From: Dyella sedimenti
GTDB lineage: Bacteria > Pseudomonadota > Gammaproteobacteria > Xanthomonadales > Rhodanobacteraceae
Reading direction: 5' to 3'
Assembly (NCBI RefSeq): GCF_022760995.1
Contig: NZ_JAKWJO010000006.1
Span: 1-64,000, forward strand
DNA: 64,000 nucleotides
The translations under genes were made by a program, and so were the position numbers. This document shows, piece by piece, positions 18,948-27,999 of this stretch (the first letter of the stretch is position 1; every line of letters begins with the position of its first letter). The notes below the pieces were generated by a model. That model ran no database searches. It was not told where the DNA came from and worked only from the letters and a program-made list of their open reading frames with translations.

Positions 18948-19709
18948 TCAGGCGCTGAAGGAGCCGTTGTCTCGGCTGCCCTGCTGGCGCGGGCCGGCGC
19001 TGGCCTCGGCGACGCGGCCGTTGAGCACCAGCGTGCGCGCGGCCAGGTCGTGCAGTCCCTGCCTGCGCTGCGTCCATGCCACGGCGATGTAGCAGACGAA
19101 GGGAATCAGGCCGGTAATCAGGTTGAGCAGGCGCACGACGTTGCGCCCGGCGGCGCGGCCGAGCGTGAGACCGTGGCCGTCCAGGTCGGTGACGCGCAGG
19201 CGCAGGGCGAGCTTGCCCGGCGTGCCCTGCCACTTCGACGCCTCGAACAGCGTGTAGTACAGGAAGCCGAGCACCGTCACGGCGACGTTGGCGCCGCGCG
19301 TGGCGAGGGCGTAGTCCTCCAGCGCCTTGCCCATGTCTGGATTGGACTGGAGCTGCGCCATCATGTGCTGGTAGGCAGTGAAGCCGCCGAGCGCATAGAA
19401 CAGGATCAGCGAAGGCACCAGCAGCACCAGCAGGTCGATCACCCAGGCGCCGAAGCGCTGCCAGAAGCTCGCATAGTCGGGCACGGCCGGTGCGTCGATC
19501 GGCGGCGCCGACGCCGGCAGGGGCGGCACGCCTGGCTCGGCGCGGCTCCCTTCCTCGGGGAACAGGGCGGAAAGCGGCTGCCAGTCGGCCATGCCTTCAT
19601 GCCAGCCCAGGTCGTCGGGGCTCACCTGGCCGCTGCGCAGCCACTGGCGCACGTCCGCTTCCTTATAGGGGCCATGCCGCTCGCCGTCGCGACCGATCCA
19701 CACTTCCAT
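18948..19709 (-). CDS. GYF_2/RDD domain membrane protein
   Basis: A 253-aa inner-membrane protein. The first 50 residues form a GYF_2 domain (WIGRDGERHGPYKEADVRQWL), a linker with Pro-rich stretch follows, and an RDD domain with several membrane helices covers about 80-230 (WQRFGAWVIDLLVLLV; GTPGKLALRLRV). RDD proteins include cation-related transporters, but for GYF-RDD proteins the role is unknown. ATG at 19709 has GGAG nine bases upstream; an upstream in-frame GTG at 19724 is less likely because it overlaps that RBS. It lies 166 bp downstream of mnmG. Confidence 0.85.
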   Translation of the reverse strand: MEVWIGRDGERHGPYKEADVRQWLRSGQVSPDDLGWHEGMADWQPLSALFPEEGSRAEPGVPPLPASAPPIDAPAVPDYASFWQRFGAWVIDLLVLLVPSLILFYALGGFTAYQHMMAQLQSNPDMGKALEDYALATRGANVAVTVLGFLYYTLFEASKWQGTPGKLALRLRVTDLDGHGLTLGRAAGRNVVRLLNLITGLIPFVCYIAVAWTQRRQGLHDLAARTLVLNGRVAEASAGPRQQGSRDNGSFSA

Positions 19710-19875
19710 ACATGCATGCTCCACGAGTCGATGTCGCGCATGATGCCATGGGAGGGGTTCTTTCGGCCTTGCGTGACAGGAGTGTGGCGGCCGAACCGGG
19801 TGTCCGCCGCTGCCCCGGCGTGTTGTCCGCGTGGCCAGTGACCCTTCCCAAACCTCCCCTGCGGGTGGGGATTCC

Positions 19876-21750
19876 CTAGGCCGCCGTGCGCCTGAGGTGT
19901 ACCAGCAGCAGCGAGATCGCCGCCGGCGTCACGCCGCTGATGCGCGAGGCCTGGCCGATGGTTTCCGGCTGCACGCGCTTGAGCGTCATCAGCACCTCGG
20001 CGGACAGCCCGCGCACCTTGTCGTAGTCGAAGTCGCCGGGAATCGCCGTACGCTCCTGGCGGCGCTGGCGCTCGATCTCCTCGCGCTGGCGCTCCAGGTA
20101 GCCGGCGTACTTGGTCTGCACTTCCACCTGGGCCGCGACCTCGGCGTCGTCCACGGCGGGGCCGATGCCCTCGACCGAGGCCAGGGCGGCGTAGTCCAGC
20201 TCCGGCCGGCGCAGCAGGTCGAGCGCGTTCGTCTCGCGGCTGAGCGTGATGCCCAGCCGGCGCTGGACGTGGGCGCCCAGCGCATTGGCGGGCGCGGCCC
20301 AGATCGCGCCCAGGCGCTGCGTCTCGCGCTCCACCGCGTCGCGCTTGGCGCGCAGGGCGTCGTAGCGCGCCTGCGGCACCACGCCGAGGCGGTGGCCGGC
20401 CTCGGTGAGGCGCAGGTCGGCGTTGTCCTCGCGCAGGTGCAGGCGGTATTCGGCCCGCGAGGTGAACATGCGGTAGGGCTCGATGGTGCCGTTGCTGGTG
20501 AGGTCGTCGATCAGCACGCCGATGTAGGCCTCGTCGCGGCGCGGGTACCAGGGCGCCTCGCCCTTCACGGCGAGTGCGGCGTTGAGGCCGGCGACCAGGC
20601 CCTGCGCGCCGGCTTCCTCGTAGCCGGTGGTGCCGTTGATCTGGCCGGCGAAGTAGAGCCCGCCGACGGCCTTGGTCTCCAGCCACGGGTGCAGGCCACG
20701 CGGGTCGAAGTAGTCGTACTCGATGGCATAGCCCGGCCGCGTGATGTGCGCGTTCCCGAAACCCTTGATCGAGCGCACCAGGGCCAGCTGCACGTCGTAG
20801 GGCAGCGAGGTGGAGATGCCGTTCGGATAGATCTCGAAGGTGTCCAGGCCTTCCGGTTCGATGAAGACCTGGTGCGAGCTCTTGTCGGCGAAGCGCACCA
20901 CCTTGTCCTCGATCGAGGGGCAGTAGCGCGGGCCCACGCCCTCGATCTGGCCGCTGTAGAGCGGCGAGCGGTCCAGTGCGCCGCGGATCAGCTCGTGGGT
21001 CGCCTCGCTGGTATGGGTGATCCAGCAGCTGACCTGGCGCGGATGCTCCGCGCGCGAGCCGAGGTAGGAGAACACCGGGGCGGGATCGTCGCCGGGCTGT
21101 TCCTCCAGGCCACTGAAGTCGATGCTGCGCAGGTCGATGCGCGGCGGCGTGCCGGTCTTCAGCCGGTCGGCGGCCACCGGCAGTTCGCGCAGGCGCTGGG
21201 CCAGTGTGCTGGCCGGCGGATCGCCGGCACGGCCGCCGGCGTATTGCGCGGGACCGATATGGATCTTGCCGGCGAGGAAGGTGCCGGCGGTCAGCACCAC
21301 GGCGCGGGCGCGGAAGGCCAGGCCCATCTGGGTGACCACGCCGGTGACGCGGCCGCCTTCCAGGATCAGGTCGTCCACCGCCTGCTGGAACAGTTCCAGG
21401 TTCGGCTGGGTTTCCACCATCCGGCGGATCGCGGCCTTGTACAGCGCGCGGTCGGCCTGGCAGCGGGTGGCGCGCACGGCCGGGCCCTTGGAGGCGTTCA
21501 GGGTGCGCCACTGGATGCCGGCGAGGTCCGCGGCATGGGCCATGGCGCCGCCCAGGGCGTCGATCTCCTTCACCAGGTGGCCCTTGCCGATGCCGCCGAT
21601 GGCCGGGTTGCAGCTCATCTGGCCGATCGTCTCGATGTTGTGGCTGAGCAGCAGGGTGCGCGCGCCGGTGCGCGCCGAGGCGAGCGCGGCCTCGGTACCG
21701 GCATGGCCGCCGCCGACCACGATGACGTCGTAGGAACTGGGATGGAACAT
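19876..21750 (-). CDS. mnmG: tRNA uridine-5-carboxymethylaminomethyl(34) synthesis enzyme MnmG
   Basis: A 624-aa FAD protein that with MnmE modifies the wobble uridine of certain tRNAs. The Rossmann FAD motif [13 protein letters not shown] is at residues 12-24, and MnmG signatures such as [20 protein letters not shown] and [15 protein letters not shown] are present; the helical C-terminal domain that binds MnmE is intact. The length matches E. coli (629). ATG at 21750 is the family start; the frame is open 143 codons upstream through non-homologous residues. Nothing nearby indicates an origin of replication. Confidence 0.97.
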   Translation of the reverse strand: MFHPSSYDVIVVGGGHAGTEAALASARTGARTLLLSHNIETIGQMSCNPAIGGIGKGHLVKEIDALGGAMAHAADLAGIQWRTLNASKGPAVRATRCQADRALYKAAIRRMVETQPNLELFQQAVDDLILEGGRVTGVVTQMGLAFRARAVVLTAGTFLAGKIHIGPAQYAGGRAGDPPASTLAQRLRELPVAADRLKTGTPPRIDLRSIDFSGLEEQPGDDPAPVFSYLGSRAEHPRQVSCWITHTSEATHELIRGALDRSPLYSGQIEGVGPRYCPSIEDKVVRFADKSSHQVFIEPEGLDTFEIYPNGISTSLPYDVQLALVRSIKGFGNAHITRPGYAIEYDYFDPRGLHPWLETKAVGGLYFAGQINGTTGYEEAGAQGLVAGLNAALAVKGEAPWYPRRDEAYIGVLIDDLTSNGTIEPYRMFTSRAEYRLHLREDNADLRLTEAGHRLGVVPQARYDALRAKRDAVERETQRLGAIWAAPANALGAHVQRRLGITLSRETNALDLLRRPELDYAALASVEGIGPAVDDAEVAAQVEVQTKYAGYLERQREEIERQRRQERTAIPGDFDYDKVRGLSAEVLMTLKRVQPETIGQASRISGVTPAAISLLLVHLRRTAA

Positions 21751-21929
21751 GTGGAATCTCGATCGCTGGACGCCGCATCCAGCCGCCGCGAGGGGGGCGG
21801 TCGGCGCACAAAACTGTCCTGCAAGCGCAGGAATGGACCAAAAACGGCGCCTATGGTAGCGCCATCCGCGCCGCCGGGCCGCTGGCATGCTTCCTGCTTC
21901 CGTTTTCACGCACTTTCCACGGGCAGAAG

Positions 21930-22026
21930 CGAAGCGATAACGCGCGCCGAGACCGAACGACAGGGGTTCGGTTGTGTGCCGGGAGAGGAAGCGAGACGGC
22001 GCCCCTTGGGGCGCCGTCGTTTTTTG
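21930..22026 (+). ncRNA. candidate small RNA ending at orphan terminator
   Basis: A 7-bp hairpin ACCGAAC/GTTCGGT (21952-21972), a purine-rich single-stranded stretch containing GGGAGAGGAAG, and then an intrinsic terminator form a typical small-RNA layout. The gene on the left, mnmG, is on the other strand, so the terminator has no protein gene to serve. The 5' end is a guess and no strong promoter is seen; it matches no RNA family recognised here. Confidence 0.35.
21994..22026 (+). terminator. orphan plus-strand intrinsic terminator
   Basis: Stem GACGGCGCCCC with GGGGCGCCGTC and a two-base loop, followed by GTTTTTT on the plus strand. No plus-strand coding gene ends upstream. Confidence 0.8.
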
Positions 22027-22279
22027 CGGGTTGGCCGTGCCGACCCTGGATAAGATCTGGCGCCCGGCGGTCTCAGGAACAGGGGGAATCCAGGATGACC
22101 GTGTTGCCGGGCGCCAGAAACCGGGAATGAGTGTCACTGGCCGCAACGTTTTTCGCTGCGCGTCGGAGCGGATATTCACGCCTTCCGCGTGAACGTGAAG
22201 TGACTAAAACGCCGGTTTGTGCCGAGTCGCGGCACCTGCTGACGCGCAGCGTCAATCCGTGATGCCTATCCACTTTCAA

Positions 22280-22295
22280 TGTGATGTAGATCACG
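22280..22295. promoter_or_regulatory. CRP/Clp-type binding site
   Basis: TGTGA-TGTAGA-TCACG with flanking AA and TT matches the CRP consensus TGTGA-N6-TCACA at nine of ten core positions. It lies 66 bp upstream of the 61-aa gene starting at 22362. In xanthomonads the CRP homologue Clp uses this kind of site and responds to cyclic di-GMP; which regulator is present here is not known. Confidence 0.6.
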
Positions 22296-22361
22296 TTTCT
22301 GGCATGGGCGTTGCTTCCTGATCCGTGCCAGACCAAGGGCACGCATCGAGGGACTCATGTC

Positions 22362-22547
22362 ATGGAATTCAACTTCGATTTCCAGCCGGTTTACCCGCAC
22401 CACGATCTGCTGATCGAACTGGGCAGCGTCGAGATGGCCATGGAATACCTGGAACAGCGCAGCGAGGACGAGCGCCAGGCGATGCGCCCTCGGCTGCTGT
22501 CGAGGATGAGCCGCCTGCGCGACGAGCTGCAGCGGCTCGCCGTGTGA
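22362..22547 (+). CDS. small conserved-looking protein, 61 aa
   Basis: An acidic-then-basic 61-aa protein beginning MEFNFDFQPVYPHHDLLIEL, with a helical second half (VEMAMEYLEQRSEDERQAM...LRDELQRLAV). No domain is recognised and there is no signal peptide or membrane segment. Support for a real gene: a GAGGG about nine bases before ATG 22362, a CRP-like site upstream, and two plus-strand terminators just after the stop. Function unknown. Confidence 0.65.
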   Translation: MEFNFDFQPVYPHHDLLIELGSVEMAMEYLEQRSEDERQAMRPRLLSRMSRLRDELQRLAV

Positions 22548-22570
22548 ACCAGCGGCGCCCGCGCCGGACC

Positions 22571-22596
22571 GTGGACGTCTAGACGTCCACTTTTTT
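22571..22596 (+). terminator. terminator built on a perfect 20-bp palindrome
   Basis: GTGGACGTCTAGACGTCCAC is a perfect palindrome directly followed by six T residues, 23 bases after the stop of the 61-aa gene. The centre GACGTCTAGACGTC resembles a sequence upstream of the leu leader region (53968-53993 area). Confidence 0.75.
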
Positions 22597-22624
22597 CATC
22601 CGATGCCCCCCGAAACGGGCTTGC

Positions 22625-22668
22625 GCCCGGGTGCCCCGTCCGTGACGGGCCGCACTCGGGCGTTTTCT
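22625..22668 (+). terminator. second plus-strand terminator with nested hairpin
   Basis: Arms CGCCCGGGTGC and GCACTCGGGCG enclose a nested CCCGTC/GACGGG hairpin and are followed by TTTTCTT. It lies between the 61-aa gene and the end of pepN and would separate the convergent transcripts. Confidence 0.55.
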
Positions 22669-22683
22669 TGCGTGGATCGCGGC

Positions 22684-25338
22684 CTAGCCGCGCAGCATGC
22701 TCTGCACGATCTCGCCGAGGTTGCGCGACAGGCCGGATGATTCCGCCAGCGAGGCGATGGCCGCGCGCGCGGCCGCCCGGCGTACCGGTTCGAGGCGTTG
22801 CCAGCCGTTGAAGGCCGTGCCCAGCCGTGCCGACACCTGCGGATTCAGCGCATCGAGCAGGCGCAGACGTTCGGCCAGCCACTGGTAGCCGCTGCCGTCG
22901 GGGCGATGGAAGCCGTCCGGGTTGTTGCGTGCCCAGGCGCCGAACAGCGCGTTCACGCGGTTGGGGTTCTTCAGGGTGAAGGCGGGATCGTTTTCCAGCT
23001 CGCGCACGCGGTCGAGCACCACCTCGCCCGGCAGCTGGGTCTGCACCGAGAACCACTTGTCCATGGCCAGCGGGTTGTCCGCGTAGCGTTCGCGGAAATG
23101 CAGCAGCGCGGCGCGCGCCTGGGGCGCGTTGCCGCGCACCAGCACGCCGAGCGCGGCGAGGCGGTCGGTCATGCCGGGGGCGTTGTCGTATTGCAGGATG
23201 GCCAGCTGGTGCGCGCCCCAGGGATCGATCCGCGCGATCAGTTCCAGCACCCGGCGCTTGAGCCGGCGCTGCGCCTGGGCGGCGGCATCGAGCGCAAGGC
23301 TGGTATGCGCGGCCAGCGCCTCGTAGCGCTGTTGCAGCGATTCGCGGCCGATGCGCAGGGCCAGATGTTCCTGCAACTGCTGGCGCAAGGCGTGCACGTG
23401 GGAGGGATCGACCTGGCGCTCGCGCTCGGCCAGCTCGATCTCGCCGGGCGGCGTCAGCAGGTCGGCGAGCAGAGCCTCGTCCAGCGCGGTGTCGTTGAAC
23501 AGGGCTTCCAGCGCATCGCACCAGGCATCCAGCGCCTCGGTGCCGACGCCGTCGCGCAGGTTGTCGTAGGCGCGTGCGGCCAGCTGCTGGCCGGCCTCCC
23601 AGCGGTTGAAGCCGTCGGCGTCGTGGCGCAGCAGCAAGGCCAGCTCGTCCGGCGCGTAGTCGCATTCCAGGATCACCGGCGCGGAGAAGCCGCGCAGCAG
23701 CGAGGGCACGGGCACGCCGGGCACGTCCTCGAACACGAAGGACTGCTCGGCGCGGTCCAGCACCACCACGCGCTCGGTGGCGCCGGCCTCCGGCGCGGCG
23801 TCGCCGGCCACGCGCAGCGGCAGGCGATGGCCCGCGCGGTCGAACAGGGCCAGCTTCACCGGAATGGGCAGCGGCCGCTTGTCCGGCTGGCCGGGCGTCG
23901 GCGCGGTGTGCTGGGCGAGGGTGAGCGTGTAGGTACGGCGCGCGGCGTCGTAGTGGCCGCGCGCGGCCAGGCGCGGCGTGCCGGCCTGGGCGTACCAGGC
24001 GAGGTAGGGCGCCAGGTCGATGCCGTTGGCCTCGCCCAGGGCGCCGAGGAAATCCTCCAGCGTGGCGGCATGGCCATCATGGCGCTCGAAGTACCGGTCC
24101 ATGCCGCGGCGGAAGCCCTCGCGGCCGAGATGCCCGGCGATCATGCGCACCAGCTCCGCGCCCTTCTCGTACACGGTGGCGGTGTAGAAATTGTTGATCT
24201 CGCTGTACTGCGCGGGGCGCACCGGATGGGCCAGCGGGCCGGCGTCCTCCGGGAACTGGGCGCGGCGCAGCAGGGCCACGTCCTCGATGCGCTTGAGCGC
24301 GGGCGAGTTCATGTCGGCGGAGAACTGCTGCTCGCGGAACACGGTGAGCCCTTCCTTCAGCGACAGCTGGAACCAGTCGCGGCAGGTCACGCGGTTACCG
24401 CTCCAGTTGTGGAAGTACTCGTGCGCCACCACCGCCTCCACCGCGCGGTATTCCTCGTCGGTGCTGGAGTCGGGATCGGCGAGCAGGTACTTGGCGTTGA
24501 AGATGTTCAGGCCCTTGTTCTCCATCGCGCCCATGTTGAAGTCATGGGTGGCCACGACATGGAACACGCCGAGGTCGTATTCGCGGCCATAGGCCTGCTC
24601 GTCCCAGCGCATGGCGCGCTCGAGCGCGTCCATGGCGTAGCCGCAGCGGTCGATGGCGTCGGCCTCGGCCCAGATCACCAGCTTCACCGCGCGGCCGCTG
24701 CCCGTCACGTAGTCGCGCTCGATCTTCTGCAGGCGGCCGGCGACCAGGGCGAACAGGTAGCTGGGCTTGGGATGCGGATCGACGAAGCGGGCCCAGTGGC
24801 GGCCGCCCTCCAGCTCGCCGTGGCCGTCGGGATCGCCGCCGGCCAGCAATACCGGGAAGCGCTCGCGGTCCGCGCGCAGGGTGACCGTGTAGCTGGCCAG
24901 CACGTCGGGACGGTCGGGGAAGAAGGTGATGTGGCGGAAGCCCTCGGCCTCGCACTGGGTCAGCAGGAAGCCGCTTTCGCGCGGGCCGGACAGGTACAGG
25001 CCCTCCAGCGCGGTATTGGCCGCGGGCTTCACCCGCACGCGTGTCTCCAGCACGCTGCCGTCGCGGGCGCCATCGACTTCCAGCACGCCGTCCGCGTAGC
25101 GCCAGCGGCCTTCGGGCAGGGGCTGGCCGTCCAGCGCGATGGCGAGCAGTTCCAGGTTTTCGCCGTCCAGGCGCAGCGGCTGGTCGTCCGTGGGGGCGTG
25201 CAGGTGCAGGCGTGCGCTCACCTCGGCGGCATCGATATCCAGGTCGAAGGCCAGTTCCACCTTGGCGACACGCCAGGCCGGGGCGCGGTAGTCGTCGAGG
25301 CGGATCAGGGGGGAAGAGGCGTCGCTGCGGGTCGTCAT
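22684..25338 (-). CDS. pepN: aminopeptidase N
   Basis: An 884-aa M1-family zinc aminopeptidase that removes N-terminal residues from peptides in the cytoplasm. The exopeptidase motif GAMEN is at 270-274, the zinc motif HEYFH-N-W at 306-312 (HExxH), and the third ligand Glu329 in LKEGL. The C-terminal helical domain typical of bacterial PepN completes the chain. ATG at 25338 is preferred over an in-frame GTG two codons upstream. It is divergent from the aldose epimerase gene over 66 bp. Confidence 0.96.
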   Translation of the reverse strand: MTTRSDASSPLIRLDDYRAPAWRVAKVELAFDLDIDAAEVSARLHLHAPTDDQPLRLDGENLELLAIALDGQPLPEGRWRYADGVLEVDGARDGSVLETRVRVKPAANTALEGLYLSGPRESGFLLTQCEAEGFRHITFFPDRPDVLASYTVTLRADRERFPVLLAGGDPDGHGELEGGRHWARFVDPHPKPSYLFALVAGRLQKIERDYVTGSGRAVKLVIWAEADAIDRCGYAMDALERAMRWDEQAYGREYDLGVFHVVATHDFNMGAMENKGLNIFNAKYLLADPDSSTDEEYRAVEAVVAHEYFHNWSGNRVTCRDWFQLSLKEGLTVFREQQFSADMNSPALKRIEDVALLRRAQFPEDAGPLAHPVRPAQYSEINNFYTATVYEKGAELVRMIAGHLGREGFRRGMDRYFERHDGHAATLEDFLGALGEANGIDLAPYLAWYAQAGTPRLAARGHYDAARRTYTLTLAQHTAPTPGQPDKRPLPIPVKLALFDRAGHRLPLRVAGDAAPEAGATERVVVLDRAEQSFVFEDVPGVPVPSLLRGFSAPVILECDYAPDELALLLRHDADGFNRWEAGQQLAARAYDNLRDGVGTEALDAWCDALEALFNDTALDEALLADLLTPPGEIELAERERQVDPSHVHALRQQLQEHLALRIGRESLQQRYEALAAHTSLALDAAAQAQRRLKRRVLELIARIDPWGAHQLAILQYDNAPGMTDRLAALGVLVRGNAPQARAALLHFRERYADNPLAMDKWFSVQTQLPGEVVLDRVRELENDPAFTLKNPNRVNALFGAWARNNPDGFHRPDGSGYQWLAERLRLLDALNPQVSARLGTAFNGWQRLEPVRRAAARAAIASLAESSGLSRNLGEIVQSMLRG

Positions 25339-25404
25339 GGGCACGGCTGGGGTGGGTGGGACCGATCAGGCTAACATGCGGGCCTTTCCAGGCAGGACAA
25401 GTCG

Positions 25405-26409
25405 ATGGCGGAGTATCTTGCGGAACGCGGCCAGCTGGGCCGCCATGACATCGCCGTATTGACCGACACGGTCCGGGGCCGGCGCGTGCGCATCGCCCGG
25501 CGCGGCGCCACCGTGCTGAGCTTCGAGCTGCCCACCGGGCAGGGCGTACGCGACATTGCCGACGGCTACCGCGACGCCGGCGAGCTGGATAGCCGGCCCA
25601 GTTCGCGCTTCGCCATCATGGTGCCGTTCGCCAACCGCATCGCCGATGCGCGCTACCTGTTCGAGGGCGAACCCTACGACCTGCAGCCGGGCGTGGAAGG
25701 CGCCGCGCGCGCCGCCCGCCACGGCTTCGTGCGCGGCGTGGATTTCGAGCTGGCCGGGCTGTCGGCCGATGCGCACGCGGCACGCGCGGTGTTCGCCACG
25801 CAGGCCATCCGCCCCGGCGTCCATCCGGGCTATCCGTTCGCCATCGACCTCGAGATCGCCTACGCGCTCGACGCCACCGGCCTCACCCTCGAGGCGATCA
25901 TGCGCAACGTGGGCGAGCAGGCCGCGCCGTGCTTCTTCGGCTGGCATCCCTATTTCCGCCTGTCGGAAACGCCCATCGACGGCTGGGAATTGCAGATTCC
26001 GGCCGACAGCGTGGTGCGCACGGACAGCGACTTCATCCCGTTGCCCGGCGACGCCGCGAAGCTGCCGCTGGCGCATGCGCCCGAGCTGGATTTCCGCCAG
26101 TGGCAGCCGATCGGTCCGCGCGAACTCAACCACGCCTTCGCCGACCTGCGCTACGACACCGATGGCCGCGCCCGCACGCGCCTGCGCGAGGCCGGCAGCG
26201 AACTCGCCATCGCCGTGTGGCAGACCGCCGGCGTGATGCTCGCGTTCACCGCCGACACCGTGACGCGCGACGTGCGACGTGCGGTGGCGCTGGAGCCGAT
26301 GGAGAGCTGGGCCGATGCCTTCAACCGGCCCGATTGCGCCGAGGCCATCCGGCTCGCGCCCGGCGCCGAGCGGCGCTTCACCTGCGGCGTGGAGATCGAA
26401 GGCCCATGA
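25405..26409 (+). CDS. aldose 1-epimerase family protein
   Basis: A 334-aa galactose-mutarotase-like protein that would interconvert alpha and beta anomers of aldoses. The catalytic-type His lies in ARHGFVRG (about residue 110), a second conserved His in FGWHPYF, and the catalytic-type Glu in ALEPMESW near residue 297. No signal peptide. Its stop overlaps the next start in ATGA, so the two are translationally coupled. Which sugar it acts on is not shown by context. Confidence 0.9.
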   Translation: MAEYLAERGQLGRHDIAVLTDTVRGRRVRIARRGATVLSFELPTGQGVRDIADGYRDAGELDSRPSSRFAIMVPFANRIADARYLFEGEPYDLQPGVEGAARAARHGFVRGVDFELAGLSADAHAARAVFATQAIRPGVHPGYPFAIDLEIAYALDATGLTLEAIMRNVGEQAAPCFFGWHPYFRLSETPIDGWELQIPADSVVRTDSDFIPLPGDAAKLPLAHAPELDFRQWQPIGPRELNHAFADLRYDTDGRARTRLREAGSELAIAVWQTAGVMLAFTADTVTRDVRRAVALEPMESWADAFNRPDCAEAIRLAPGAERRFTCGVEIEGP

Positions 26410-27359
26410 GTCGCGCAGCCCTGCCTACCTTTGCGCAAGTGCGGGAGGCGGCCGCGCGCATCACGCCGTATGCGGTGGTCACGCCGGTGCTGCGCAGCGC
26501 GGCCTTGAACGCCTTGTCCGGCGCGGACCTGCATTTCAAGTGCGAGAACCTGCAACGCGGCGGCGCGTTCAAGTTCCGCGGCGCCTGCAACGCGGTGTGG
26601 TCGCTGGACGATGCGGTTGCCGCGCGCGGCGTGGTCACGCATTCCTCCGGCAACCACGGCAACGCCCTGGCGCTGGCGGCGGCCACGCGCGGCATTCCCG
26701 CGCACGTGATCGTGCCCGAGGGCGCGGTGCGCACCAAGCTGGAGGCGATCGAGCGCGCCGGCGCCATCCTGCACCGCTGCGAAGCCACGCAGGCGGCGCG
26801 CGAGGCCAAGGCCGAGGAGGTGCGCGCCGCCACCGGCGCCGAGCTGGTGCATCCCTATGCCGATACGCGCGTGATGGCCGGCCAGGGCACCGCCTCGCTG
26901 GAACTGCTGCAGCAGGCCGCCGGCCTCGACGCGGTGATCACCCCGGTCGGCGGCGGCGGCCTCAATGCAGGCACCGCCATCGCCGTGCATGGCATGGCGC
27001 CGCACATCGACGTGCACGGCGCCGAGCCCATGGGCGCCGACGATGCCGCCCGCTCGCTGGCGCTGGGCCACCGCGTGGGACCGTTCGTGCCCGACACGAT
27101 CTGCGACGGCCTGCGCACGCTGATCGGCGAGAGCAACTTCGAGGCGTTGCGCATGCACCGCGTCGAGGTAGTCACGGTAAGCGACGAGGAAGTCATTGCC
27201 GCGATGAAGCTGTTGTGGAACGAACTGAAGATCGTGGTGGAAACCTCCAGCGCCACCGTGCTGGCGGCGGTGCTCAAGCGTCCGGAGCGTTACCAGGGGC
27301 GCCGCGTGGGGTTGATCCTCAGCGGTGGCAATGTGGATCTGGATGCGTTGCCGTGGTGA
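26406..27359 (+). CDS. PLP-dependent threonine/serine dehydratase family enzyme
   Basis: A 317-aa fold-type II PLP enzyme. The PLP lysine is Lys56 in FKFRGA, the substrate loop is SSGNHG (80-85) and the phosphate-binding glycine loop is VGGGGLNAG. It lacks the C-terminal ACT domains of biosynthetic IlvA (a separate ilvA is at 41127-42692). Catabolic threonine/serine dehydratases and serine racemases share this form, so the exact substrate is open. The start ATG overlaps the epimerase stop. Confidence 0.85.
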   Translation: MSRAALPTFAQVREAAARITPYAVVTPVLRSAALNALSGADLHFKCENLQRGGAFKFRGACNAVWSLDDAVAARGVVTHSSGNHGNALALAAATRGIPAHVIVPEGAVRTKLEAIERAGAILHRCEATQAAREAKAEEVRAATGAELVHPYADTRVMAGQGTASLELLQQAAGLDAVITPVGGGGLNAGTAIAVHGMAPHIDVHGAEPMGADDAARSLALGHRVGPFVPDTICDGLRTLIGESNFEALRMHRVEVVTVSDEEVIAAMKLLWNELKIVVETSSATVLAAVLKRPERYQGRRVGLILSGGNVDLDALPW

Positions 27360-27388
27360 GGGAGATTCAGCGCTTTCGCCGAGCCGGA

Positions 27389-27420
27389 CCCTCTCCCCAG
27401 CCCTCTCCCGGCGGGAGAGC
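27389..27420. repeat. CTCTCCC/GGGAGAG intergenic hairpin
   Basis: Perfect 7-bp arms CTCTCCC and GGGAGAG around a GGC centre, preceded by a second CTCTCCCC, 30 bases after the dehydratase stop. It belongs to the loose C-rich palindrome group seen at several gene borders here. Confidence 0.5.
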
Positions 27421-27458
27421 CAAAGCGCAGCGGCGTCGCCGGTTTTAAGTCCTCAGTC

Positions 27459-27497
27459 CATCGCCCCCTTTTGTGGGGTGCGTCGGGACGACGAGCG
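27459..27497. repeat. dispersed intergenic repeat, copy 1
   Basis: CCCCCTTTTGTGGGGTGCGT followed by CGGGACGACGAGCG closely resembles the sequence at 42961-43001. Both contain a small CCCC/GGGG hairpin and a CGGGACGA core. Confidence 0.45.
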
Positions 27498-27518
27498 TGG
27501 GAACCGAGGCGCAAGGCG

Positions 27519-27543
27519 GTCGCGCACAGGGTGCGCTCCCACA
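27519..27543 (-). repeat. REP-like element, single copy 2
   Basis: One reverse-orientation copy of the 25-bp element (GTCGCGCACAGGG then TGCGCTCCCACA), without a partner within 100 bp. Confidence 0.75.
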
Positions 27544-27627
27544 GTGAGTGGAGGGTGGGGGCGTCGGCCTTGTCCCGCGCGCAGCGCTGGGATAGCGTCA
27601 CGAGCGGCAACCTGCGAGGGAATGGGC

Positions 27628-27987
27628 ATGGCCATGTCGAAACCATGGAACGCACCGGTGGCCTGCATCGGCCTGGCCGCCTACGTCGGCATGCTGTTCC
27701 GCTTCCCGGTGCTGGTGCGTCTGGTGCAGGCCGGCGAAGTCTCGGTGGCGCAGTCCGCGCCCACCGTCATCGGCGCGCTGTGCCTGCTGGTGGCCAGCCT
27801 CGGCCTGCTGTTGCGGCGGCCGGCGCGCGGCTGGCTGTTCGCGGTCGCGGCGGTACTGCTCCTGCTCGGCCTGGCGTGGTTGCCGACCCTGGTGTTCTCG
27901 TTCTGGCTATGGCTGGGCGTGCTGGCGGCGGTGGCCGGCGCGGCGATCGGTTTTCTCGGCGGACGCGGCGGCAGGCCGGCCGCCTGA
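27628..27987 (+). CDS. small integral membrane protein
   Basis: A 119-aa hydrophobic protein with four predicted membrane helices and a Gly/Arg-rich tail (FLGGRGGRPAA). No family is recognised. Three in-frame ATGs lie close together (27622, 27628, 27634); 27628 is chosen because GAGGG is seven bases upstream. It ends 12 bases before the tag start and is probably co-transcribed with it. Confidence 0.6.
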   Translation: MAMSKPWNAPVACIGLAAYVGMLFRFPVLVRLVQAGEVSVAQSAPTVIGALCLLVASLGLLLRRPARGWLFAVAAVLLLLGLAWLPTLVFSFWLWLGVLAAVAGAAIGFLGGRGGRPAA

Positions 27988-27999
27988 CAAGGAGTGGTG

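Larger units (their letters stand above)
21751..22361. other. 611-bp hairpin-rich intergenic region
   Basis: No protein gene is supported here. It holds a plus-strand intrinsic terminator with no gene before it (21994-22026), a hairpin at 21952-21972, a 13-bp inverted repeat with a 37-base loop (22056-22068/22106-22118), further hairpins TTCACGC/GCGTGAA (22175-22193) and TGACGC/GCGTCA (22239-22253), and a CRP-like site (22280-22295). The mnmG promoter must lie in the left part but was not identified. Confidence 0.6.

Noticed and set aside
22040-22275. Possible origin of replication next to mnmG with TTATCCAGG and CTATCCACT
   Set aside because: Only two degenerate DnaA-box matches, no AT-rich unwinding region, and no dnaA or dnaN nearby.
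22798-25374. 858-aa plus-strand frame opposite pepN
   Set aside because: Shadow of pepN, whose GAMEN and HExxH motifs are intact on the minus strand.
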